Below are positions 48,761 through 59,898 of a DNA stretch of 64,000 bases, piece by piece. Below the pieces are notes generated by a model, which was not told the origin of the DNA, searched no databases, and worked only from the letters and a program-made list of their open reading frames with translations. Numbering within the stretch: the first letter of the stretch is position 1; every line of letters starts with the position of its first letter. The translations under genes and the position numbers were made by a program. This DNA comes from Rhabdornis inornatus (taxonomy: Eukaryota > Chordata > Aves > Passeriformes > Rhabdornithidae): assembly GCA_013397075.1 (NCBI GenBank), contig VWZS01002406.1, positions 930,001 through 994,000 on the forward strand, given 5' to 3'.

Positions 48761-51700
48761 CCTGAAGTTGCTTTTCAGATCAAAGAAGGGAGTATATTTT
48801 AAACTGGTTCCTTCAAGGGAATGACTGTGGTGTGATGGGTGAACTGGGAGGGTTAAAAACCTTCAGACATAGAACAGGCATAAAAGACCTTCCATTGCAT
48901 TTAAGTCCAAATCAGCCCTGCCACAACAGTTCATCCCACCTCTGGCTTGTTCCCAAGGAACTTTTTACTTCATAACTCTTACGGATGGACTGGGGTTGTA
49001 CCATGAGTCAATTGAAAAGTACAATCCATAGGACAGTGTCTGAGGGCCTCTTTCCTTAAGACCCCACAGCCTATGACACATGGTCCATCATGTCCTGTAC
49101 AAAAATGTTGGCTTCTCATACAAAGAAGTGAGAGAAGAGTGGAACTGAAGGCCCAAATGTCTGTGAGAAAGAGCACCTGCATGCAGCATATGAATTAGAT
49201 GATCTCTGACCATATGAGAGAAGATGTGGTTCTCTGCATGCTGCTATGAAGCTTCCTGCAACAGCAACAAATACCATAGCACTGCACTGGTCTTTGAAGT
49301 CAGATATTTAGGTTGTGACTGTCCCATTGAGTGACACATACTTGGGACTGTCCTTAGGCATTGAGGCCAGCCGGTGTGCAATGACTTGCACATGTAGTTT
49401 TCTATCTTCAGAAATTACAGATGACCTTACAAAAGACAGACAGAGAGATTCTCCTGACTTCCAAAGCAAAGACAAATCTTTACCCAGACTTGGTCAGCAG
49501 TTCTCCCAGACATGTGCCAGCTCCTCTGACTTTCTCATAATGGAAAAAGCTAATTAGTCAGGTCAAAACCTTGCCAGAAATTAGTCTACTGGCTGAACAG
49601 CACAGATGGGTAAATGACTAGGACTGAGAACACTGTTTGGTGTATTTAACTCAGCATTATGGAAATATTAATGCTGTGTTTCTATGAGTTACTCATATTG
49701 ATTACTCTGAGAAGGATCATTCACAGGTTATTTAAGTATTTATAACTCCGGTAGCAATAGAAGTCTGGGCATTTTTTGCACCTCAGGATATAGTGATCCC
49801 ACACTATATCCACACACAGTGTGTGAGAAACAAGCATATTTCCAAAGGCCATGGAGGGAATTTGATGAGTCAAGTTCTCCACACCTGGACCACGTTGCAG
49901 GAGCCAAGGCTGTAGAGCTCCCCACAGACATGCTCTTTATTGAAGCACCAGGAGGCACGTGCTCTTGGATCTGTGTGTGGTAGCCTAGACCTGAAAGGTC
50001 ACCAAGATGCAGCAATCAGCTTAGAAGGTGGCTTCAGGAACACAGAGATTCCTCACCGTTTCCATCGGGTGCCAGAGAAATCCCTGGTTTAGCATGTCCC
50101 CATTCTCACAGCTGGAGAGTTGGCAATTGCCTCCCTTCCTTGGCTGCTATCCAACACTGAGTCAGATGGGGGACTAAGAAATACCACTTCACATGCACTT
50201 CTGTTGCTGCCTTTCCATTCACAAATGTAAAAACATCCTTGATTTTTTCTGACAAAAATGTAAACAAGGAGACTGGCTAGCCCAGGGGAACTGTAATAGG
50301 ATATAGAGCCTTTCACCTCTGTCTTATGAACAGAACATCATACCCCTCTGATGCACATTTTGTGGCTTGTGAGAAGAGAGCTGGTGGTCTGAGCCTCAGT
50401 GTCATGTGTCTGCTTCAGGAAGCCACATGATTTGGGACTGATTAGCCTCTTTGTCAGCAGCCCCCACAGAGGGGCTGGTGATGAGCTGGTACCTCCTGTG
50501 CAGAGATAAAACACACTGATTGTACAAGGGAAACTGGTCTCAGTGATGCTGATCTTGCTTTTGTCCTCTGACTAGTAGCCAGTCTTTAGCCATCTGTAGG
50601 AAAGCTAATCATGACCATGAATTTACTTAAAAGACTGTAATGAAAGCACTGTAAATCATACATATGCATTTTTGGTGACTCAGATATGCAATGCTGTATC
50701 TGGCAATGTTGTTTTGGTAAGTAAAGAATGACTTTTAATGGAATGGGTGCCAAAATCTGACATTGCATCACCTGGCTCTGAGCAGTCCTTCAGTGCTGGT
50801 GACTGAAGGTGAGGGAGCCAAACCTGCCCGGTGCTCACGTCTCTGAACCAGGAGGGATGTGTGTCTAAACTTTGCAAACATCAGGGCCATCCCTTCCACA
50901 TTGCCCAGAAGGAATATCTCGAGCCTCAGCATTTCTGGTGTAGGGCTCTGAGGCTTAATCCATCAGCTAAGGCTGTATCCATCATCTGTGAAGGGAAATT
51001 CCCAAACTTAGCAATATTAATAGGTTTCATGGGAGCTCTTTGCTTACAGCTGTTAAGTACATGAATAATATCTGCAAATGCTTCTCTTTGTGTTACTCTG
51101 TTAAAATACAGTCCTCACATTCCTGTTGATGCACCAATGTCTGGGAATACTCCTGAGTTCTGCCCTGCCTTCAGAATGCTTCCAACTTGGGTGCAACTGA
51201 GCTGAATTTGGTTGGATTCTGGGATGTTGTACAGTATCATTTAGTATTATACATTATCATCAATTTAAATATCTAAATTTAAACTGGATGTGTGACTGGC
51301 TATTTATAGCTGGACTTAACCACACTAGGCTCTTAGTGCCTCTTAACATAGGCAAATGCATTAAATTAGGGCCAGGTGTATTTCTGCAGGCAGTTTTCAC
51401 TAATAATAGGAGTCTCCTTACCTCCAAACAATCAAGTAGAGAAGAATTGTAAGAGAAAGTAGTTGGACACAAATTTTCCATTAGCTTCCATTAGCTGTGG
51501 TGGTGGGTCAGGCTATTGCAGCTCCTTTGCTGCTCACCTCTGCTCTCCTGTCAGATGCTGCTGCCTTGAGGAGAGTCCTCAGCTACTTCAGCAGAGGATC
51601 TGATGGCTTAGCTCCAAACCACCTCCTGCAGAAGTTCCAACTGAGCTCTCAGGGTTGAACGAGCTCTGGGGGAGAGCGGAATAATGTCTTGAGCTATATC

Positions 51701-53908
51701 ATTTTTTCACTAACTGAATTTATCTAGACCCTGAATTCAGAAGAAACCCAAAGAAAAACATTGTGCTAAGAAGGAAGAAAAAATAAACTGACTGTTCTAA
51801 GTCTAGGACTGCAGCTCTTCCGCGGATCCAAGTCCAACATTCTCCCATTATTCCCCTCTCTTTTCCCCTGTTCACAGCACTAATTTGCCCTCATTTATCC
51901 AGAAGTCAGGTCTTCTGTTGTGTTAAATACAAGAAAACAGCAAAGATGACACAGTATTGGGCACAGTAACATGCAGAAGTAGGTGAGACTTTTCATCAGG
52001 CCTAGAAAGAAGTGAGTAATAAAAATGTCTGACATAGGAGTATTCAGATTGAGGGTCTTCAGACACAGCATACAGCTGTTTTCTGATTTTACTGGTGGGA
52101 GTGAGCACTAGGTTACATGATTACTGGAGTCCAAATGTACTGATAAAGTAAAAGTCAGCTAACCATCCCCTCATATAATCTGATTGAACCAAATTCCTCC
52201 GAAACCTTGAAACAGTGCAGCCAAAGGATCTGTGAAAGCATCAACATCCTCTCTGTAGGATCCACAAGTACTGGTTCTCCCTGTCAGATGGAAGAAGGCA
52301 ACCCAAAACACTGTGAGAAAACCACCCACTGGGCTCCAGCTGGCTGACTGGGAACATGGGATTCAAAACTCCCTAAAAGTCCCTGTCCCCTAGAGATATC
52401 TACTTTTTTTTAGATAAGTCATTCAAGTCAATTCAATTCCTAACCATCTGCTTCTCTTAATAACCTTGATAACTTTAATAATCCTTGATATTCCTTTCCC
52501 TCACATTTATTTAGTCTAAGCTCTTTCTTGCTTTTATTCTGCCCACACTGTAGATCTCAGGAACTTGATTTAAGCAAATAAAATAAATATTTGTTGATAA
52601 TATAATTACTGTAAGAAAACCTGGGTTCTTGATAATTTCTGGGAAAGCAAAAAGGCCAGAAGGATATGATCTGAGAAAGTTCTTAAGAAGCCTAGAATGT
52701 ACACTTCAGTGGTCACTTTATGCATGGCAATGCTTAAAACTCACCTAGGACTTCCCTGTTCAGTTTGAATGCAGAGTATTTAATCCCAAACACTCTGGGA
52801 AAGAACTTCCTCTCTTTGTAGGCAGATGCGTCCAAGGGAAATGGTTAAAAATGTTGTGGTTCTCTGTCACTTCTCCTCCTCTAAGGCACTGCTTCATGAA
52901 CAAAGCAAAGCTGGAAAAACAGTGTCTCCTCAGGCTTCAGCCATTCCAATTAAAATTGTTTTTTTTTATTTGAACATACCTTTCTGTCACAGGAATGGGT
53001 TGTTAATTCCAGGAATGAGGCAGAGTGGAGGATTCATTCTTAAATTGCAGTAGACAGATTTGTTAACCTGTTCCTTATCTCTTCCATGGTCTCTTTTAAG
53101 TTTAGTCTCTGACAGCCTTATTTAATTTTGTAGTTTCTACTTTGCTACTGCTTACAGCAAGATCAGATAATCCCAAACGTATTCCTTAATATTTCATCAT
53201 CAAAATTGTCCACTAACACAGAAAACAAGATAAGTACCATTTCTAAATTAGTTGTAATGCTACAAGAGGACATAAAAAATATTTATTCTCCTTCCCAAAA
53301 AACCCTGAAAATCTGTCTGATCTTAGCTTTATTTTGCTCCAGTTAAAAGTTTCCCCTCTTCAGTGGATGCTGTCAATAACTCCAAGTCAAGACTGAAATC
53401 CATTCACTGCAACCAACAAAGATCAGTGTCTGGCAAATCAGCATCAAATATCTGAGTTTGGGCCCATAGCCATGAAGGCAGAATATCCTGGAGATTGGAC
53501 ACACAGATCTATACCCTGCAATAAAGATTTTCTCTTGTACAGCTTGGTGTGTCACGACAGTCATGATCTCCTTCTGCTCTTACAGAGATGTGAAAGTTCA
53601 CTTTATTTAAGCATTCATGAGTTTTGAGGTGCTAATTGATAGCCTGCAGCCCTTTGAGCCCTCTGTGTTTTTGCCACCCATCTGTTTTGCCTCCTGTCTG
53701 TTAACACAGCTGGTGAAACTCATATGCAGGAACCCACTTCATCCCAGGGTTCTTTAAAATCCCAACCTCTGAATGTCCAATTAAACCAATCAAAAACAAT
53801 TAGAGAATGTGCAGCTAAAACAATCAACGCTGCAAAGCAGCCTTTGGAAAGGCAATGCTAACTGGTGTGTTTTTGTGCACACACTGATTTATTAGGTTAT
53901 ACAGTGAT
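48761..53908. other. Intergenic DNA, nothing recognised
   Basis: About 5.1 kb without a recognised gene or transposon apart from the hairpin listed separately. Open frames stay below about 95 codons without domains. Confidence 0.55.
49786..49811. repeat. Perfect 10-bp inverted repeat (hairpin)
   Basis: Arms 'ggatatagtg' and 'cactatatcc' are exact reverse complements around a 6-base loop. It would form a short stable stem in RNA or extruded DNA. There is no T-rich terminator tail and no neighbouring gene, so no function is assigned. Confidence 0.8.
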
Positions 53909-54124
53909 GATAAGATAAAATTGCAATGAGCCTGGTGGGGAACCCAGAGGTCATGATCTCTACATTATCACTCGATTTATCTGATCTATATCATGAGGGC
54001 TTAATGGTAACTGTTGTTTTTTAAAACAATACCTTTTGTTCTCTGTTAATGTACTTCTTGCTGTCTTTGGACAGCAATCTAAACAGTCACAGCCACCTGA
54101 TGATAAGTGTTGGCAAGGTGATAA
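53909..54124. promoter_or_regulatory. Cluster of GATAA motifs, candidate enhancer
   Basis: Six GATAA cores lie within 216 bases: overlapping plus-strand copies at 53909-53918, minus-strand copies at 53965-53969 and 53977-53981, and plus-strand copies at 54102-54106 and 54120-54124. GATA-family zinc-finger factors bind this core. With about 60 percent A+T I would expect less than one. The cluster was noticed after the fact, and short motifs alone do not prove regulation. Confidence 0.22.
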
Positions 54125-56527
54125 TCAGTTTGCCTGCCTTATAATCCCTACAGGAACAGATGGATTAAAAAATTTTAAAGGGTGTTATAAATTACAGTAG
54201 AGAAATAATGACAGCTCAATTGTTTGTGATGAGAGATAGGAGAAACATTTTTTTACCAGATTAACTGGTACACTTGCAAACAACAGAGAAGTTTTCTGTT
54301 TCACACCTTTGTACTATATCTTGTCCCTTTCCCTTCTGCTGGAAGCAAAGAATCTTTTCGTTCTTCCCTTTAAAATCTCAAATAAGGACATGAAATGATC
54401 AGGAAAAAGACTGAAGTCCTTGCAGGACCCTGTGTGCATCCCAGAGCTGGGTGTGTTACTCTACCGTGTGTGTGAGGTTTGGTGGAAAGTGGCTGGGGAC
54501 AGGGACCCCGTGAGCCACAGAAGGGCCTAAGGAAATAAGCCATGGACAGTCTGTGGTCAAGTGCTGGAAACAGAAGAAACTTTTTTCTGTCCATGATGAA
54601 TGTTTTGAGCCTCCTGGAGATCAGTGAATCCCTCCTAGGTTGCAAAATCTGTTGTAGGCATAAGTTTGATTTTCTCCAGGGGGATTTGTAACTCTCACTA
54701 TTTCACATGGCCGTTTCATAGAAATGAAACCTAAGGAAACTCTGTTTATAGGTACAATTCTGTATATGAACATGACTGAGTTTCCTGTGACTGCAGTTTG
54801 AACACCTGGATCACACTCAGCCCCAGCACATGAGAGTTACTTGACACATCCTAAAGAAGGTGCTGCACTGTGGCTATGAAGGCTGACACCCTAAATCATC
54901 TCTTTTAGCTTTTTACTGTACATCACCTTTCCTCACACAGGGTCATATCACATCCTGAATCCTATTTCTTGCCCTCACTCTATCTTTTCCATTTTTTCCA
55001 GATTACTCCTGGATACTGGGTCTCAGTAACATTTATTATTATCTTACTTGAGAAGACATTCTATGTCTGCCTAGCTCCCCTCTTCTTGATTTTTTTTTTT
55101 TTTAGATCAATACATTGATGCAGGGAAGGTGTATAATAACTCCTATCATTTGTATTGGACAGAAGTGTTTGGTATGTAAATTCAACACCAGGAGCTGGAG
55201 ATCCCTCACATTAAATTTTCTGAAGATCTCTGGTCTCCTAACAACATGGTGGTGTCACTCATGGTTTAGGATGTTGCTATGTAAGACGTGCATGTTTTCA
55301 TAGTCTTGACAGAATATTAGTTGTACAATGAAGTTTGCATAACAAAGAAATCCTTCAATAGAAGGATGAGCATAATTTTAGTGCTTCTGGACAGAAAAAT
55401 GGCTTTTTAAGGTAAACTAGACCAAAGCTCAGGAATCCTTTAGAAAAAGGAAATTTAGGTGACTCAGGAAGAAAGTAATTCCCTAGGCTGCCTTCTATTA
55501 TTTCTTATAAATTCTCAGTTCAAATTCAACCCTGGAGCAGAAGGATGGATTAAATGGCTTCCTGAGATGCCTTTACATTTATTTCCTGTTATGGCTTTTC
55601 AGAGCTTATGAGAAATGAAGGTAGAATGAAAGGAACGCTCCCCATAGTTGTGGTTCTTCCAGACAGTTCCTGAAATGTGTTTTTCCGTTAAACTGTCAGT
55701 TCCCAGGTGAAGAACTAGTAGAGGTGGTACAGGTGATGATGTAATAATAATAATAATAAGAAAAACCTAACCAATAACAAATAATAATCACAGAGAAAAC
55801 CTGAATTGCAAACAAATTAATTTTTTTATCAGAATGATAAAAAATGTCATAGTTAATATAATTTGCTTATCTGGTTATTTTGCTATATAATAATATGTAG
55901 CAACTTGCACTGTTCATGTGAAATATGAATAACCATGTTGAGTGATGTTCCTGGTACAGACATAATGGCAGTGTACCTACTAAAGAAATTAACTAAAGAA
56001 GTTATCCTTTTTCCAGAAACATCTGAACTGACAGGAAGCAGTGAAACTAAACATTCAACTTGACAGCAGGAATTGTTTTCTAGCAGCGAGGATAATGAAG
56101 AATTGGATGAGAATGCTTGGGGAAAAAAGGAGGGGATCACTACCAGAGAGAAGGAATATATGTGAGAAAGTGCATCTTTGAAGTTACATTTGCACAGAAG
56201 GGTGGGCTAGATTACTTCTTTGAGCCCAGTTGGAAGCATTTCCTGTGATGGCAGCTCAGCCTCCCACTCTTCTTTCCTTATCTCCAAACTATGGTATCTA
56301 TGAAGCCTCTTCATCTGAAAAACCTAACCGTAAAAGTTGCAGGAAAATCTGGTTTGATTAAGTCTGCTGTTGGGTGTTAGACCATCAGCATAGAGGGCGT
56401 GGTTTCAGACTCCCATGGAGCCTCCAGTGAGCCTCCAGCAGTTCCTCATGTGACATCGTTGTGATTTATTTTCAAGCGGTGTTCAGTGTTTGTGCTGACT
56501 CCGGCAGACACAGGCAGGGGACCCAGC

Positions 56528-56529
<2 letters not shown>
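54125..56529. other. Intergenic DNA, nothing recognised
   Basis: No gene or transposon recognised. A 14-base poly(T) lies at 55090-55103. Short open frames only. Confidence 0.55.
55742..55759. repeat. (TAA)6 microsatellite
   Basis: Six perfect TAA units in A+T-rich DNA. Confidence 0.85.

Positions 56530-56598
<69 letters not shown>
56530..56598. repeat. (CTG)23 uninterrupted trinucleotide repeat
   Basis: Twenty-three perfect CTG units (CAG on the minus strand). The left flank ends 'ggggacccagccg' and the right flank begins 'gtgatgcctgcag'. In the plus frame 56461-56676 it would encode 23 leucines inside a 71-codon open frame with no recognisable domain on either side, so coding is not supported. 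CTG/CAG tracts of this length are typically length-polymorphic and form slipped hairpins. Confidence 0.97.
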
Positions 56599-56601
<3 letters not shown>

Positions 56602-59600
56602 ATGCCTGCAGAGGAGCCTGTTCCTGTCAATGAGAAGTTGTTTCTTCTGAGAGGAGCTTGCTATGACCCCTTATAGAATTGATTCCATTTGTAGGTGTCT
56701 CTATCAAAAGGCTGAGACTGACATCTGCCTCCTAACCTCAGAAGGTTGGGTCACTTTGAAGGCCAAGAGGGGCAGAAAGATAAGCCACTAATGGCAGCAG
56801 AAGTGGCATTACCTGTATGATATTCCAGGCTGGAAGAAAGGCAAACCATTGGAGATACACCCTAAGGTGAGGAACAGACTTTTCTATGGAAAAGGGAAGC
56901 TGTAGACTCAAACTCTAACTTTGGTGAGAGTAGACCAATGCAGACAGCAGATCAGGAACACTGAGGAAAACCCCTAATATTACAGGACAATAGCTAGCAA
57001 CACAAAATTTCCTGTTTTATTTACCTTACTGAAAGAAGCTGTCTGGAAAACTCCATAAAAAGTTGTGTGAAATAATGTAAATGGCATTTGGCCACCATGT
57101 CAAGAGCAGATCCAAGGGTCCCATGTGTCTTCACACAGCAGAATTTTCTCCCCATCAACCGAAGAAAAACACTTCATTTGTGAGGTGAAGGGGAAGGAAA
57201 TAAAATATATACAGGGTTGTGTTTAAAACAGGCAGTACATCTCAGAGGGAGAAAAGCACAGCTGAACTCAGCTGAGCTCCGCAGTGCCAGAAACCAGAGA
57301 CACAGTGAGTAAGAGCTGCTGCTGTCTGGAGATATGTATAATCTATTCAAATTTTGGGCCTCCACCTGAGTACTGGGGAAATCCACAGGCAAAATCCGTC
57401 TGTGGTTTAAACCTTGACCTGTATTCTCTGAGATGCTCTTTCTTTAGTAGCAGCAGTAATTTTTTTGAAGGTTAGTCTAGTCAAGCTCTGCAGGACAGCT
57501 GCAAAGGGTGTCAGTGCAGAAAAGCAGCAGAAATGGAAAACAAGATAGTTCATATGGGACATCCAGCCTTTACATTCTGCAAAATCTGATCTCAAGAGAG
57601 CCAGGAACTGCTCTGCAGGAGGGATCATTGGCATGGAGAGACCCAGACTGATGATCTGATGTCTTTGTGCGACTCCTCAGCAGCACACACAGACCTGTGC
57701 CAGGGAAGGTGTAGATGGAGCTTGTTTCTCCTTGCAGCCCTATACCAGAAGCATAGCATTAGGTAAGTGAAATACGATTATTGTAATTCACAGTGGGAGT
57801 GGATCTGCACCCACAACCTGAACATCACAGGAGTTCAAAGGTGAGGGGTTCATCTTGCCCAGACCCAAAGGTTTAATCACGGCATGCCAGTTATGAAGGT
57901 ATGAGGACAGAAAGTGCAGTGGCCAACATTTCCTAAGCAATTCTTGTTATGTTCCCTCAGGGTCTGCAAAGCACACGTGCTTCCTGTGGCTGTGATGGGG
58001 AGGAGGGAGATGCCAGGCTGGGGGAGCCCCCTCTGCACCAAGCTGGATCTCGTGCTGCACTGGAGCTGAACCCAATGGTGGTGTTTGCCTGGAAGCCCTG
58101 AGTGGTTCCACATGTGGCACTGTGGGGTGGTGTGGGGGCAGCACAGGAAGCTGTCTCTGGCATTTGGCAAAACCCAGGAGGGCAAAGCTGCCCTAGCTGC
58201 ATGTAAATGCTTTCTCATGAGGTAGTAAACCCTGCTAATGAGCAACCTGGCTTTTCTGGGCTTTTACCAGGCTAGCTGATATGAATTCTTGATCATGCTT
58301 GATTCTTAATCCAGGTATTGTGAATATTAGTGAGTTGTGCCTTATCTTTGTTAGCTCTGAAGATCCTCACTGCTCTCTGCAGAGGGCCAGCCATCACAGT
58401 GGTCACTAGTGTCAACATTCTGCTGTGTGGCTTGGTCCTGGCCAGCTTTCAGCCATGGCATTGGAAAGAGAACTGCCTTTCTGAAGGTGATCTTGCTTTA
58501 GTGACCTCTAAGTGGTCAGTTATGAGAGCAGGTGTCAGTGACCCATTTCCAACAGAGGTACTTACAGACAGGCAAATAATGAACTCCCTGATTGGTGCCA
58601 GAAATGTTTCCAGCTTTACCTGTGAATGTTTGAATACAAAAGGCTGCTGCCTTCTTGTACCACATCTCTGTCTCTCACCAGCTGCAGATGAGGTTTTCAG
58701 AGAAGCTACTCTGGCAGAAATCACTCCATGCTGTGCACTGGAACCCATTGCAGAGTCTGCACAGTCCCACACTGGGGAATGTGCTGCCTCAAACAGAGAT
58801 CAATATTTACATCTGACCTTCTCCTCCCTTGCAGCAGTCTTTGCCTGATATTTTAGCTGGTCCAAGTGGCTCCAGTGTGTAAAAGAGCTTAACAAGTAGG
58901 ATGCTGTTTGCACTGGTGCCATTTACTGTGTATGCATAATCTGGGTTTCTAAGCTTTCCATGCAATATTTTTCCTGAAACATAACTGCCTGGAAGATCAT
59001 TTTAGCTCTGCTCACATCTCCTCAAGATCATGACAGGTATGGCTTTAAGTGGTAGCTGCAGAATTTATAAACAGGGCAAATTAATCACCCCGTGTAACGA
59101 GCCAGGCCTTGGAAATGAAGGACACCAGTTCTTTCTTCAGCATCCTGTCTGGTCCGTGTCTGACATGCTCAAGCCAAATAGGAACCATCAGGAGCATTCA
59201 CACTCTGGGCAGCAGTGGGAGAAAAGCAACAAAGTGGTATTTCACAGCTTGAGCCACTGCTATTGTTCTACGCAAGATCTATAAATTAAATAAGGTCTCA
59301 AAGCTTCTCAGTAAATAAGGGCTTCTAAATAAATGCCATTAAAAGACAGTCTCAGAAATGAGCAAATATCTTTTTCTCTGAGAGTCTTATTGTATGCTGA
59401 CCATGAAAAATATCTTTGTCTCAGTCTTTGCTGGTTTACAGTTTGATCTCTATGTGGAAACAAGTGACAAAGAGTATTTGAGATGTTCTATTTTGGGAAA
59501 TCTATAGGGGAGGTGAATTTAGGTAAATCGGGAATCCTCTTGAGATTTCAGAAAGTGGCCTGTGCTGTTTTCCTGAAACACCTTCAGCTGTGGCTAGACT

Positions 59601-59809
59601 TGAGGAACATTAAATGAGGTCTGTAGTTGGGATGAGTCCAGAAGGATGTTTTGTCTCCTTCGGTTTGGTACAGGGGAAGAGGTGGGAAAGGTGTTGATAA
59701 TCAGAAATGAGGAGAAATGAAAAGGTTGCCACACTTAAAGTGGCTGGCATTTAAAAGCTGTGAGACACACGTTTTCTCTTTAACTCTGCACGGTGAGGAG
59801 TCTTAAGGG
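56599..59809. other. Intergenic DNA with one longer open frame of unknown status
   Basis: No recognised gene or transposon. The stretch 58330-58848 (plus) stays open for 172 codons from a GTG, or from just after a stop at 58321. It has 12-13 Cys and some hydrophobic stretches but no domain I know, and no splice or promoter context. A minus-strand frame of 107 codons overlaps it at 58449-58772, as happens by chance in GC-richer DNA. Confidence 0.5.
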
Positions 59810-59898
59810 CCAGATTCTCATGTTGCCCATACCAAGCTCAATGGGGAGTAACTCCCAGATCACTCCTGGTTTACACGAGGAGATCTGTGTGAATCTGG
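59810..59898. mobile_element. Small palindromic old element (MITE-like)
   Basis: The 89-base interval begins CCAGATTC and ends GAATCTGG, an 8-base perfect terminal inverted repeat. Inside are 'tcaatggggagtaactccc' and 'tggtttacac', phrases I associate with an old palindromic repeat found in turtles, crocodilians and birds. It has no coding capacity. It is probably a non-autonomous DNA-transposon relic, but the family is not certain. Confidence 0.45.

Noticed and set aside
55090..55103. 14-T run as a retroposon tail
   Set aside because: No recognisable element body or target-site duplication lies next to it.
56461..56676. Poly-leucine protein
   Set aside because: The frame is open mainly because a CTG repeat cannot contain a stop; flanks show no domain or splice context.
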